The notes beneath the pieces were generated by a model that saw only the letters and a list, made by a program, of their open reading frames with translations, was not told where the DNA came from and made no database searches. From Achromobacter anxifer (lineage in GTDB: Bacteria; Pseudomonadota; Gammaproteobacteria; Burkholderiales; Burkholderiaceae_B), in the NCBI RefSeq assembly GCF_903652925.1, contig NZ_CAHLAR010000001.1, positions 62,001 through 126,000 of the forward strand: a stretch of 64,000 bases of DNA, read 5' to 3'. The position numbers and the translations under genes are program-made. The stretch's first letter is position 1. Every line of letters begins with the position of its first letter. This document shows, piece by piece, positions 37,804-47,665 of the stretch.

Positions 37804-38730
37804 CTACTTGCTGCTTTGCAGGATCGCCATGGCCTGGCGTTCCATGAATTCGCCCAGCGTGTCGATGCCGCGCAGCTTCAGTATCGTGTTGCGCACCGCG
37901 GCTTCCACCAGCACTGCCAGATTGCGGCCCGCGGCCACTTGCAGCATGACCTTGCGCACCGGCAGGCCCAGCATGTCCTGCGTGATGTCCTGCAGCGGCA
38001 GGCGCTCGAACTTGTCCTGCGCGGTGGCGCGCACCAGGTGCACGATGAGCTTGAGGCGCATCTTGCGGCGCACGGAGGTCTCGCCGAAGATGGTGCGGAT
38101 ATCGAGCAAGCCCAGGCCGCGCACTTCCAGCAGGTTTTGCAGCAGCTGCGGACAGTGGCCTTCGATCATGTTGGGCGCCGTGCGCGAGAACTCCACGGCG
38201 TCGTCGGCCACCAGGCCGTGGCCGCGCGAGATCAGTTCCAGCGCCAGCTCGCTCTTGCCCAGGCCGGATTCGCCGGTGATCAACACGCCCAGTCCCAGCA
38301 CGTCCAGGAACACGCCGTGCACGGTGGTGGTGGGCGCCAGCTTCTTGCCCAGGTAGATGCGCAGCAGGTCGATCAGCTGCGCGGCCGCGACCGGCGTGGA
38401 CAGCAGCGGCACCTGATGCTGGTCGCATTGGTCGATGAGGTCTTGCGGCGGAGTCAGGCCGTCGGCCAGCAGGATGGCCGGCACGCCGCCGATCAGCAGC
38501 TCGTCCATGTGGTGCATGCGGCGGCGCAGGTCGAAGCGGGTGTAGTACGCCAGCTCTTCCTGTCCGAACACCTGGATGCGGGACGGGTGGATCAGGTTCA
38601 AGTGGCCGACGAGGTCCGCGGCCGACATGCCGTCGTCGGGAATCGCGCGGTCCGCGGCGCCCTGGCCGGAAATCCAGTTAAAGGGGATTTTGTCGGCGTT
38701 GTCGTCGACGAGTTCCTGCACCGTGAGCAT
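37804..38730 (-). CDS. hprK: HPr kinase/phosphorylase
   Basis: A 308-residue HprK with the P-loop GESGLGKS (153-160), the capping loop segment [11 protein letters not shown] and the signature [16 protein letters not shown]. In proteobacteria it phosphorylates and dephosphorylates HPr in the nitrogen-PTS. The gene is 21 bp downstream of ptsN, the standard order. Confidence 0.95.
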   Translation of the reverse strand: MLTVQELVDDNADKIPFNWISGQGAADRAIPDDGMSAADLVGHLNLIHPSRIQVFGQEELAYYTRFDLRRRMHHMDELLIGGVPAILLADGLTPPQDLIDQCDQHQVPLLSTPVAAAQLIDLLRIYLGKKLAPTTTVHGVFLDVLGLGVLITGESGLGKSELALELISRGHGLVADDAVEFSRTAPNMIEGHCPQLLQNLLEVRGLGLLDIRTIFGETSVRRKMRLKLIVHLVRATAQDKFERLPLQDITQDMLGLPVRKVMLQVAAGRNLAVLVEAAVRNTILKLRGIDTLGEFMERQAMAILQSSK

Positions 38731-38751
38731 GGCAGCGTTTCCGCGAGGTAT

Positions 38752-39207
38752 TCAGAGTTGGCCGGTCGTGAGCATCTTGTGGACGACGGCCGGATCAGGC
38801 TCCGTGGCCAGGGCTTCGCGCAATGCCTTGTTCGACATGAGCTGCGCGAGTTCGGCCAGGATGTCCAGGTGCTGCTGCGTGGCCGTCTCCGGCACCAGCA
38901 GGCACAACAGCATGGACACCGGCTGTCCGTCCGGCGCATCGAAGGTGATGGGCTGGGCCAGGCGGATGAACGCGGCCAGCGCTTGCTCCAGACCCTTCAC
39001 GCGGCCGTGCGGAACGGCCACGCCTTGTCCGAGCGCGGTCGAGCCCAGGCGTTCCCGCGCGAACAGGCTGTCGAAGACGAGCGCGCGCGCCAGACCATGG
39101 TTGTTTTCGAATAGAAGGCCGGCCTGTTCGAACGCACGTTTCTTGCTCGTTGCGAGCATATCGAGCACGACGTTGCCGGCGGGTAGGATGCGCGACAAAT
39201 GATTCAT
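38752..39207 (-). CDS. ptsN: Nitrogen-PTS enzyme IIA (PtsN)
   Basis: A 151-residue EIIA-Ntr with phosphorylatable H67 in VAVPHGRV and the conserved FENNHGLARALVFDSLFARE. It relays phosphate from NPr/HPr and regulates potassium and nitrogen functions. The ATG at 39207 matches relatives, yet TATAAT (minus strand, 39219-39214) stands only six bases upstream and no ribosome site is visible, so the transcript from this promoter may be leaderless. Confidence 0.94.
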   Translation of the reverse strand: MNHLSRILPAGNVVLDMLATSKKRAFEQAGLLFENNHGLARALVFDSLFARERLGSTALGQGVAVPHGRVKGLEQALAAFIRLAQPITFDAPDGQPVSMLLCLLVPETATQQHLDILAELAQLMSNKALREALATEPDPAVVHKMLTTGQL

Positions 39208-39557
39208 CGGATCATTATATGGTTATATGACGCACTGCAATAATCGGCCTCTGGGATGCGTGCCTCGGCACGGTCGCATCATGGGGCGGCAAGAGCGACA
39301 GCATAGACCGATAGCGGGGGATTGTGGGCATTCTTGCGCCGGGCGACGGACTGAGCTCAGGGGAAACGTCGGAAATCTGGGGAAAACAGGATCGCCGGCA
39401 AGGCCGGGAATGGGGGACAAAGAAGGGAGGGGGGCTACAGGAGGCAGTTTGCCGATGCCCCAACTGGACGTTGCGTCTAGCGGGACACCGGGACTCAGGC
39501 AGGATTTCTAGAATCGCTGTTTAGCTAGTCTCGCAGTGCGAGTGGTCATGAAGCGCG
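39208..39557. other. Intergenic region between hpf and ptsN
   Basis: A 350-bp gap between two minus-strand genes. Next to ptsN it has an AT-rich segment with a perfect TATAAT (see separate entry). Further on are a small hairpin (GATGCG/CGCATC, 39255-39280) and a purine-rich stretch at 39360-39450. I see no gene here, and nothing that resembles rpoN. Confidence 0.5.
39214..39240 (-). promoter_or_regulatory. Candidate ptsN promoter (leaderless)
   Basis: Minus-strand TATAAT at 39219-39214, with TTGCAG about 15 bases upstream. Transcription would begin at about 39208-39207, the A of the ptsN ATG. The -35 match and spacing are poor. Confidence 0.4.
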
Positions 39558-39896
39558 TTACTGCTGGGTTGGCGTGAGATTCGCCGCTTGCCGCTTCACG
39601 GACTCCGCTGTGTGACTTCGTACCTTGTCCTTGTGCTTGATGACCTGACGGTCGACTTTGTCAGCAAGAAGGTCTATGGCTGCATAGAGGTTTTCATCGG
39701 TTGCTTCACAATGAATGTCCTTACCGCTAAGACGCATGGTGATTTCGGCTCTATGCCGCAGGGGCTCTACCGAGAGCATGACCTGGGTATCGATGACGTG
39801 ATCGAAATGCCGCAGCACTCGCGCCAGTTTGTTCATGACATATTCCCGGATGGCCGGGGTGACGTCGAGGTGACGACCGCAGATGCTCAGGTTCAT
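39558..39896 (-). CDS. hpf: Ribosome hibernation promoting factor
   Basis: A 112-residue short HPF (RaiA family) beginning MNLSICGRHLDVTPAIREYV, with DIHCEATDENLYAAIDLLADKV (in parts: ATDENLYAAIDLL) as the signature. It binds the 30S subunit and helps form inactive 100S ribosomes in stationary phase. AAGGAGA lies upstream of the ATG. In many proteobacteria rpoN lies between lptB and hpf; here the 221-bp gap has no such gene. Confidence 0.93.
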   Translation of the reverse strand: MNLSICGRHLDVTPAIREYVMNKLARVLRHFDHVIDTQVMLSVEPLRHRAEITMRLSGKDIHCEATDENLYAAIDLLADKVDRQVIKHKDKVRSHTAESVKRQAANLTPTQQ

Positions 39897-40117
39897 AGTG
39901 TGCTCTCCTTCTAAAAGAGGAAAAAAGGGTGCGCGTGTAGCGCGGCTGATTCGTTAGGCGTTCTCCTTGATTGAGCGGGTTCGTTTAGTACTAGTGTATA
40001 GACTCGGGCCGATAAAACAAGCTGACCTAGCGCAAGAACATGGCATTTTTATGGCTGACCCCCGGGGCGCGTGGATGGCTTGCGCCACGGCGCCTAGGGG
40101 TCTTCCCCAGGGCCGTC

Positions 40118-40912
<795 letters not shown>

Positions 40913-40944
40913 CGTGGCTGCGAGTGGTGTTGCATGGGAGGCGT

Positions 40945-41574
40945 TCAACGCCCCTTCTTGGCGGCCTGCTGCTTGCGGCATTCGGCGATGGCTGCATCCG
41001 ACTTGGCGCGCGGTTCAGCCACGGAGCGGACCCGGCCGCCTGCCGCTGCGGAATTGGGGCCGCCATGGGCTTCGTAGGTGCCGGTCTTCTCGTTGTAGCG
41101 TACCCGTTCGCCGCGAATGGTGTCGAACGGTTTTCCACAGACGTAGCGGATCACGACGGCCTGGCCGATAAGGTCGAACGTGCTCTTGGAGCCGTCGTAT
41201 TCGGCGCGCAGGCCCGTGCCTTCGATGAGCTCGAAGGTTTCCGGGCGTTCCTGGCGGATGGTCACGATCTTGCCCTTGTTGGCGGTGGCCGTGCCGAACT
41301 GATTGCCTTGTGCGTCTTCATTCATTTCCAGCACGTCGGACGTCAGGGTCATGAGGCCGCGCGTCATGTTGACGTTGCCCGTGAAGACGCTTTTCTTCTT
41401 CACGTCGTCGTAGTGCAGGGTGTCCGACAGGATCAGCGTGCTGGGCTCCTCGGCCGGCGTGGCCGCCTTGGGCGCCGGGTCGGCGGCATGGGCCGGCGCC
41501 AGCGCCGAAGCCGTCAGCAGGATGGCGCCGAGCAAGCGAGTCGTCGGGGCAAGGAGAATCCGAAGGTCGGTCAT
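40945..41574 (-). CDS. lptA: LPS transport periplasmic protein LptA
   Basis: A 209-residue periplasmic protein with a signal peptide ([18 protein letters not shown]) and the beta-jellyroll OstA repeat pattern ([20 protein letters not shown], then [14 protein letters not shown]). It forms the trans-periplasmic LPS bridge between LptC and LptD. It overlaps lptC by ATGA. The Lys/Arg/Ala-rich C-terminus is longer than in E. coli (185 residues). Confidence 0.93.
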   Translation of the reverse strand: MTDLRILLAPTTRLLGAILLTASALAPAHAADPAPKAATPAEEPSTLILSDTLHYDDVKKKSVFTGNVNMTRGLMTLTSDVLEMNEDAQGNQFGTATANKGKIVTIRQERPETFELIEGTGLRAEYDGSKSTFDLIGQAVVIRYVCGKPFDTIRGERVRYNEKTGTYEAHGGPNSAAAGGRVRSVAEPRAKSDAAIAECRKQQAAKKGR

Positions 41575-42203
41575 GGTTTTTTCTGGTCAGTGTTGTTGGC
41601 GGGAATTTCGGTCCGGCGTTGCTGCTTGCCTTCGGAACCGGCAATTTCCACATCGGTCGATGCCGAAACCTGCAGTTGGCGCGTCTTGTTGTTGTAATGC
41701 ATGCCCGTGCCGTTCATGCGCGAACGGCCCTTGATGACTTCCGCCGGCAGGTCGGTGTAGACCACGTCGTCGTCGGGCAGGATGATCAACTGCTGGCTGC
41801 GCACGTCCAGCAAGTCGTTATTGGCGTCCGGCTGGCGGCGCACGTGGGCGTCGCCGTTCATGACGATGCGCTTGCCGCCTTGTTCCATCACGGCCGTCTT
41901 GGACACGGCCACGGTGATGGGGTTGTCCTCGCGCTGGCCCACCGCGCGCGGCGTGGTCACGTGGTACGAGTCGTCGTCCGGGAAATGTTCCGCGTATACG
42001 CCTTCCAGCCGGTTGATGGGCTTGCCGCTGGCGTCGGTGCGCAGCATGACGAAGTCGCGCGACCAGGCGTCCATTTCGTGGGTGACACGGCGTGGCGGGT
42101 CCGTCTGGATGGCCCGTTGCGCGTAATCGGCCGCCCACCACGAGCTGGCGACCAGCACCAGCAGCAGGAACAGCGCGATCAGGGTGGGAAAACGTTCTTT
42201 CAT
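41571..42203 (-). CDS. lptC: LPS export protein LptC
   Basis: A 210-residue bitopic protein with an N-terminal membrane helix (LIALFLLLVLVASSWWA) and a periplasmic LptC jellyroll (DAWSRDFVMLRTDASGKPIN and DLLDVRSQQLIILPDDDVVY in parts). It takes LPS from LptBFG and hands it to LptA. Position between kdsC and lptA is the conserved order. Confidence 0.92.
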   Translation of the reverse strand: MKERFPTLIALFLLLVLVASSWWAADYAQRAIQTDPPRRVTHEMDAWSRDFVMLRTDASGKPINRLEGVYAEHFPDDDSYHVTTPRAVGQREDNPITVAVSKTAVMEQGGKRIVMNGDAHVRRQPDANNDLLDVRSQQLIILPDDDVVYTDLPAEVIKGRSRMNGTGMHYNNKTRQLQVSASTDVEIAGSEGKQQRRTEIPANNTDQKKP

Positions 42204-42240
42204 CGGGTCAGCCGCAAGGGCGTATGGGTTGTCGCGGCGG

Positions 42241-42849
42241 TCATTGGATTGCGCCCGGGCCGAGCAGGCCCGGCGCCGCTAGGAAGGCGCCGAGGCGTCC
42301 CTGGGACGCCAGCAGCAGGTCGCAACATTCGCGCACCGCGCCGTTGCCGCCGGTGTGCGTCGCCACCCAGTGCGCGGCCTGGCTGACGTAGCCCGGCGCG
42401 TTCGGCACGCTGGCGGCGAAGCCGGCGCGTTGCAGGGCCGGCAGGTCGATGACGTCATCGCCCATGTAGCCGGTCTGGTTCAGTTGGACATTGGAGCGCT
42501 GCGCAAGTTCTGCCAGGGCGGCGCCCTTGTCGCGGACGCCCTGCATGACCTCGGCGATGCCCAGCTCGGCGGCGCGGCGCGCCACGATCGGGCCCGAGCG
42601 GCCGGTCATCAGGGCGACCTTGAGGCCGCCTTCCATCAGCAGGCGCAGCCCATGGCCGTCCAGCGCGTTGAAGCGCTTCTGCAGTTCGCCGTTTTCGCCG
42701 TAGTAGAGGCTGCCGTCGGTCAGCACGCCGTCCACGTCGAACACCATCAGGCGCACGGCGGCAGCGCGTTCGCGCACGCCCGCCGGGATGCGGGCCAGGA
42801 CCAGCGCTTCGGCCGGATGAGTCACGGGAACGGAAAGAGTCATAGTCAT
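42241..42849 (-). CDS. kdsC: 3-deoxy-D-manno-octulosonate 8-phosphate phosphatase
   Basis: A 202-residue HAD phosphatase without a cap domain. Motif I is MVFDVDGVLTDGSLYY with the nucleophile Asp, motif II VALMTGRSG and motif III GYMGDDVIDLPAL. It releases Kdo from Kdo-8-phosphate. The start overlaps the kdsD stop by four bases. Confidence 0.94.
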   Translation of the reverse strand: MTMTLSVPVTHPAEALVLARIPAGVRERAAAVRLMVFDVDGVLTDGSLYYGENGELQKRFNALDGHGLRLLMEGGLKVALMTGRSGPIVARRAAELGIAEVMQGVRDKGAALAELAQRSNVQLNQTGYMGDDVIDLPALQRAGFAASVPNAPGYVSQAAHWVATHTGGNGAVRECCDLLLASQGRLGAFLAAPGLLGPGAIQ

Positions 42850-43835
42850 ACCACTTTGGCGGCCATCAGGTCGTGCATGTGCAGGGCGCCGAGCAAGATG
42901 CCGTCGCCATCCAGCACCAGCATCTGGTTGAGCCGTTGTTGGTCCATTTGCTGAGCCGCTTCGACGGCCAGCGCGTCAGGGGAAATGCTGCGCGGCGACC
43001 GCGTCATGCCGGCCTCGACCGTCAGGCTGCGGATGTCGCCGTGCCGGGCGATCAGGCGGCGCAGGTCGCCGTCGGTGAAGATGCCCACGGGGTGGTGCTG
43101 CGGGTCGGTCACGACCGTCATGCCCATGCCCTTGGCGGACATGACTTCCAGCGCCTGCGACACCGGCGTGCCGGCCATGACGATGGGCAGGGCGTCGCCC
43201 TGGCGCATCACGTCGCGGACGTGGGTCAGCAGGCGGCGGCCGAGCGCGCCGCCTGGGTGCGAGCGCGCGAAATCCTGGGGGCCGAAGCCGCGGGCTTCCA
43301 AGCAGGCAACGGCCAGCGCATCGCCCAGGGCCAGCGCCGCGGTGGTGCTGGTCGTGGGTGCCAGGTTCATCGGGCAGGCTTCCTGGGCCACGCTGGCGTC
43401 GAGGTGGATATCCGCCAGCTTGGCGAGTTCCGACTGCGGATTGCCAGTGATGGCGATCAGCTTGGCGCCCATGCGGCGGGCGACGGGCAGGATGGTCAGC
43501 AATTCCTGGCCGGAGCCCGAATACGAAATGGCGATGAGGACGTCGTCCTGGGTGATCATGCCGAGATCGCCGTGGACGGCCTCGGCGGCGTGCACGAAAA
43601 AGGCCGGCGTGCCGGTGGACGCCAGCGTCGCGGCGATCTTGCGGGCGACGTGGCCGGTCTTGCCGATGCCGCTGACGACCACCCGGCCGCGGCAGGCCAG
43701 CAGCATCGCGACGGTCTGCGTGAAGCTGTCGTCCAGCCGGGCCGACAGGTCCAGCAGGCCCTGGCTTTCAATCTGCAACGTTCTGCGCGCAGATGCCAGC
43801 GCGGTCTCGGACGATGTTGTGGGATGGTCAGTCAT
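42846..43835 (-). CDS. kdsD: Arabinose 5-phosphate isomerase
   Basis: A 329-residue protein with an N-terminal SIS isomerase domain ([38 protein letters not shown]) and two C-terminal CBS domains (about 205-325). It makes arabinose 5-phosphate for Kdo synthesis. It is the first gene of kdsD-kdsC-lptC-lptA-lptB and is divergent from purT. Confidence 0.95.
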   Translation of the reverse strand: MTDHPTTSSETALASARRTLQIESQGLLDLSARLDDSFTQTVAMLLACRGRVVVSGIGKTGHVARKIAATLASTGTPAFFVHAAEAVHGDLGMITQDDVLIAISYSGSGQELLTILPVARRMGAKLIAITGNPQSELAKLADIHLDASVAQEACPMNLAPTTSTTAALALGDALAVACLEARGFGPQDFARSHPGGALGRRLLTHVRDVMRQGDALPIVMAGTPVSQALEVMSAKGMGMTVVTDPQHHPVGIFTDGDLRRLIARHGDIRSLTVEAGMTRSPRSISPDALAVEAAQQMDQQRLNQMLVLDGDGILLGALHMHDLMAAKVV

Positions 43836-43939
43836 ACGTGGATTTTAATAGCAGTATGCGGGTTTGCCCCCAGAAAGGGCGTATGGCATGCTGGCGGCTC
43901 ATTTCAACGGCTTTCCAACTTTCTTTCCAGGCCCGCTCC

Positions 43940-45157
43940 ATGTCCAGCATTTCCAGCCCCGTCCTTGGCACGCCCCTGTCCCCCTTGGCCACCCGAGTCA
44001 TGCTGCTCGGATCCGGCGAATTGGGCAAAGAGGTCATCATTGCCCTGCAGCGGCTGGGCGTGGAAGTCATTGCCGTGGATCGGTATGCCGATGCCCCGGG
44101 CCACCAGGTGGCGCACCGGGCGCATGTGGTCTCGATGACGGACCCGCAGGCGCTGCGCAAAGTCATCGAACAGGAACGGCCCCACGTTATTGTCCCCGAA
44201 ATCGAAGCCATTGCCACCAATTTGCTGGTGGAACTGGAAGCTGCGGGCGTGGCCCGGGTCACCCCGACCGCGCGCGCGGCCCAATTGACCATGAACCGCG
44301 AGGGCATCCGCCGCCTGGCGGCGGAGACCCTGGGGCTGCCCACCTCGCCCTACCGCTTCGTCGACACGGAAGAAGAACTGCGCCAAGCCATCGATGGCGG
44401 CATCGGCTATCCCTGCGTCATCAAGCCGGTCATGTCCTCCTCGGGCAAGGGCCAATCCGTCATCAAGAGCGCCGACGACGTCGAATCCGCCTGGCGCTAC
44501 GCCCAGGAGGGCGGCCGGGTGGGCGGCGGCCGCGCGATCGTCGAAGGCTTCATCCGCTTCGATTACGAAATCACCCTGCTGACTGTCCGCGCCCGTGGCG
44601 CCGACGGCCAGGTCGAGACCCGCTACTGCGAGCCCATCGGCCACAAGCAGGTCGACGGCGACTACGTGGAAAGCTGGCAGCCGCACCCGATGTCGCCCGC
44701 CGCGCTGGAGCGCTCCCGGGAAATCGCGCTGGCCGTCACGTCCAATCTGGGCGGCCTTGGCATCTTCGGCGTGGAGCTGTTCGTGGCAGGCGACCAGGTC
44801 TGGTTCTCGGAAGTCAGCCCGCGCCCGCACGATACGGGCATGGTTACCATGATCACCCAGGTCCAGAACGAATTCGAACTGCACGCCCGCGCGCTGCTCG
44901 GGCTGCCGGTGGACACCAGCCTGCGCCAGCCGGGCGCCAGCAGCGTCATCTACGGCGGCGTGGAGGCCGCTGCGGTCTCGTTCCACAACGTGGCCGAGGC
45001 CCTGGCCGAGCCCGGCACCGATATCCGCCTCTTCGGCAAACCCGAGTCCTTCGTCAAGCGCCGCATGGGCGTGGGCCTGGCGGTGGCCGAGGACGTCGCG
45101 GCCGCCCGGGCCAAGGCCAAGCGGGTGTCGGCGGCGGTGTCGGTCAAGGCCGGCTGA
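43940..45157 (+). CDS. purT: Formate-dependent phosphoribosylglycinamide formyltransferase PurT
   Basis: A 405-residue ATP-grasp enzyme that formylates GAR using formate and ATP. The N-terminal [20 protein letters not shown], the ATP-grasp segments [19 protein letters not shown] and [15 protein letters not shown], and [15 protein letters not shown] identify it. The ATG at 43940 gives the family N-terminus; a 49-residue upstream extension belongs to the kdsD-purT gap. The gene is alone on its strand. Confidence 0.95.
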   Translation: MSSISSPVLGTPLSPLATRVMLLGSGELGKEVIIALQRLGVEVIAVDRYADAPGHQVAHRAHVVSMTDPQALRKVIEQERPHVIVPEIEAIATNLLVELEAAGVARVTPTARAAQLTMNREGIRRLAAETLGLPTSPYRFVDTEEELRQAIDGGIGYPCVIKPVMSSSGKGQSVIKSADDVESAWRYAQEGGRVGGGRAIVEGFIRFDYEITLLTVRARGADGQVETRYCEPIGHKQVDGDYVESWQPHPMSPAALERSREIALAVTSNLGGLGIFGVELFVAGDQVWFSEVSPRPHDTGMVTMITQVQNEFELHARALLGLPVDTSLRQPGASSVIYGGVEAAAVSFHNVAEALAEPGTDIRLFGKPESFVKRRMGVGLAVAEDVAAARAKAKRVSAAVSVKAG

Positions 45158-45172
45158 CCTTTCTTCCTCTTA

Positions 45173-45222
45173 GCAAACGCAAGCGGCCGCCAGCCTCCGG
45201 GTTGGCGGCCGCTTGCGTTTGC
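45173..45222. terminator. 20-bp perfect hairpin after purT
   Basis: The sequence at 45173-45192 is exactly complementary to 45203-45222, with a ten-base loop, 15 bp after the purT stop. There is no T-run on either side, so it may end transcription with Rho or protect the 3' end. Confidence 0.65.
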
Positions 45223-45323
45223 CCGCGACGGTCCGGGAGCTTTGTCTCTTCTGGGGCGCCAGGCCTTGCGGCCATACCCCTGCTGCCTGTGTGGTTTGCG
45301 CTTTCGCATGGTTTGTTCGATAA

Positions 45324-45341
45324 TTTCAGAAATTTCTGAAA
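45324..45341. promoter_or_regulatory. 18-bp perfect palindrome upstream of the GbsR-like gene
   Basis: TTTCAGAAATTTCTGAAA at 45324-45341 is a perfect palindrome in an AT-rich patch 64-81 bp upstream of the regulator ATG at 45405, next to a TAATTT that could be a -10 element. The size and symmetry fit a dimeric winged-helix repressor. Autoregulation by the downstream GbsR-like protein is the simplest reading. Confidence 0.65.
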
Positions 45342-45404
45342 GCGGTGTAACTGAATTTTTTGATCAGCGCCGCGGTTATGACCTTGCCGGTGTCGCCTCC
45401 AATC

Positions 45405-45950
45405 ATGGCTCTGTCCCCACAAAACGAACGCTTCGTCCTGCATTTCGGCGAAATGGGCAGCCGCTGGGGCGTGAATCGCACCGTCGGCCAGATCTACGCG
45501 CTGCTGTTCCTGGCGCCCAAGCCGCTGAACGCGGACGACATCGCCGAGACGCTGGGCTTCTCGCGCTCCAACGTCAGCCTGGGGCTGAAGGAGCTGCAAT
45601 CCTGGCGCCTGGTCAAGCTCATGCATCAAGTCGGCGACCGCCGCGACTACTTCGAAACTCCCAAGGACGTCTGGGAGATCTTCCGCATCCTGATGGAAGA
45701 AAAGCGCAAGCGCGAAATCGATCCCACGCTCACCCTGCTGCGGGACACCTTGCTGGAGCCGCCCTCGGGTCCTGATGAGGCTTACGCGCAACAACGCATG
45801 AACGAAATGCTGGAGCTCATCGAACTGTCCACCGGATGGTTCGATGAGGTTCAACGACTGCCGCCAGAAACCCTGCAGAACCTGATGAAGCTCGGTTCGA
45901 AAGTGCAGAAGGTGCTGGGTTTCGCCGGCAAATTGCGGGGCAAGGGCTGA
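45405..45950 (+). CDS. GbsR/MarR-family transcriptional regulator
   Basis: A 181-residue winged-helix protein. The opening MALSPQNERFVLHFGEMGSR, then WGVNRTVGQIYALLFLAPKP, is the GbsR-type MarR signature. The recognition helix is ADDIAETLGFSRSNVSLGLK, followed by an acidic, helical C-terminal half. The ATG at 45405 was chosen from the family N-terminus, although no ribosome site is obvious and an ATG at 45378 is possible. It lies 127 bp upstream of cydA in the same direction, so it may control the cytochrome bd operon as well as itself. Confidence 0.85.
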   Translation: MALSPQNERFVLHFGEMGSRWGVNRTVGQIYALLFLAPKPLNADDIAETLGFSRSNVSLGLKELQSWRLVKLMHQVGDRRDYFETPKDVWEIFRILMEEKRKREIDPTLTLLRDTLLEPPSGPDEAYAQQRMNEMLELIELSTGWFDEVQRLPPETLQNLMKLGSKVQKVLGFAGKLRGKG

Positions 45951-46077
45951 CCTTGATCCGCCCCGATTTTTCAGGAAACCTCTATGAAGTTGTATGCAAC
46001 GCTCGTAACATGGCGCGAGAGACGGCCTGGGAACCATGCCGGTTGCCGCGGCACCTCAACTGCTTGGGAGCGACCCA

Positions 46078-47652
46078 ATGATTGATCTCGACGTCGTAAA
46101 TCTGTCGCGATTCCAGTTTGCCGCGACCGCGCTCTACCACTTCCTCTTCGTCCCCCTCACGCTCGGCCTGTCGTTCATCCTGGCCATCATGGAAAGCGTG
46201 TACGTCATGACCGGCCGCGCCATCTGGAAGCGGATGACCATGTTCTGGGGCACGCTCTTCGGCATCAACTTCGCATTGGGCGTCGCCACCGGCGTCGTGA
46301 TGGAGTTCCAGTTCGGCATGAACTGGTCCTACTACAGCCATTACGTGGGCGACATCTTCGGCGCGCCGCTGGCGCTCGAAGGACTGATGGCCTTCTTCCT
46401 GGAAGCCACCTTCGTCGGCCTGTTCTTCTTCGGCTGGAACCGCATGTCCAAGGTCAGCCACCTGGTGGTGACTTGGCTGGTAGCGTTCGGCACCAACTTC
46501 TCGGCGCTGTGGATCCTGATCGCCAACGGCTGGATGCAGAATCCGGTCGGTTCGATCTTCAATCCCGACACCATGCGCATGGAGATGACCGACTTCGCGG
46601 CGGTGATCTTCAACCCGGTGGCCCAGGCCAAGTTCGTGCACACGGTCAGCGCGGGCTACGTCGCGGGCGCCATGTTCGTCATGTCGATCAGCGCCTGGTA
46701 CCTGCTGAAGGGCCGCCACATCGACCTGGCCAAGCGCTCGATGGCGGTCGCCGCCAGCTTCGGCCTGGCGTCGGCGCTGTCGGTCGTGGTGCTCGGCGAT
46801 GAAAGCGGCTACCTCACCACCGAACACCAGAAAATGAAGATCGCGGCCATCGAGTCCATGTGGCACACCGAGCCGGCCCCCGCGTCCTTCAACCTGATCG
46901 CCATTCCCAACCAGGCGGAACGCAAGAACGACTTCGCGATCGAGATTCCCTACGTCATGGGCATCATCGGCACGCGCTCGCTCACCACGCCGTTGCTGGG
47001 CATCGACGACCTGATCCGCCGCGCCGAAAACCGCATCCGCGACGGCATGGTGGCGTATGAAGCCTTGCAGAAGATCCGCGCCAACCCCAAGGACGTGGAT
47101 GCGCGCATGGTCTTCGACAAGACCTGGCCCGACCTGGGCTACGCGCTGCTGGTCAAGCGTTATCAGCCCGACATGAGCAAGGTCACCGAGGACGACATCA
47201 AGAAGGCCGCGGTGGACACCGTGCCCAACGTGGCGCCGCTGTTCTGGGCCTTCCGCATCATGGTGGCGGTGGGCATGTACCTGATCCTGTTCTTCGGCGT
47301 GGCCTTCTGGCTGGCGTCGCGCGGGCGGCTGGACAGCCGGCGCGGCCTGCTCAAGGTGGCGCTGTGGAGCCTGCCGCTGCCCTGGGTCGCGATCGAAAGC
47401 GGCTGGTTCGTGGCCGAATACGGCCGCCAGCCCTGGGTGATCGAAGGCGTGCTGCCGACCTACTACGCGGCTTCCGGCCTGACCATCGTCGACCTGGCCA
47501 TCAGCCTGACGATCTTCCTGGTGCTGTACACGGTGCTGCTGATCATCGGCGTGAAGGTGATGCTGCACGCCGTGAGGAAGGGACCGAAATCCGATGGGCC
47601 GGCGCCCGGCGCTGCCGCCGCCGATCCTGTGCACGCCGCCGTGCGGGCCTGA
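46078..47652 (+). CDS. cydA: Cytochrome bd ubiquinol oxidase subunit I
   Basis: A 524-residue membrane subunit carrying haems b558, b595 and d. H21 (FAATALYHFLFVPL) is the conserved N-terminal haem-ligand position. LALEGLMAFFLEATFVG carries the conserved Glu residues of the proton path, and GWFVAEYGRQPW is the signature of the long Q-loop type oxidase. GGGAG precedes the ATG at 46078. It reduces O2 with quinol at high affinity and is often induced at low oxygen. Head of cydA-cydB-cydX-cydD-cydC. Confidence 0.96.
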   Translation: MIDLDVVNLSRFQFAATALYHFLFVPLTLGLSFILAIMESVYVMTGRAIWKRMTMFWGTLFGINFALGVATGVVMEFQFGMNWSYYSHYVGDIFGAPLALEGLMAFFLEATFVGLFFFGWNRMSKVSHLVVTWLVAFGTNFSALWILIANGWMQNPVGSIFNPDTMRMEMTDFAAVIFNPVAQAKFVHTVSAGYVAGAMFVMSISAWYLLKGRHIDLAKRSMAVAASFGLASALSVVVLGDESGYLTTEHQKMKIAAIESMWHTEPAPASFNLIAIPNQAERKNDFAIEIPYVMGIIGTRSLTTPLLGIDDLIRRAENRIRDGMVAYEALQKIRANPKDVDARMVFDKTWPDLGYALLVKRYQPDMSKVTEDDIKKAAVDTVPNVAPLFWAFRIMVAVGMYLILFFGVAFWLASRGRLDSRRGLLKVALWSLPLPWVAIESGWFVAEYGRQPWVIEGVLPTYYAASGLTIVDLAISLTIFLVLYTVLLIIGVKVMLHAVRKGPKSDGPAPGAAAADPVHAAVRA

Positions 47653-47665
47653 GGGAGAGACAGCG

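Noticed and set aside
36415-39114. Plus-strand frame of about 900 codons opposite the MocR, hprK and ptsN genes
   Set aside because: Antisense shadow of three recognised minus-strand genes; no domain resemblance.
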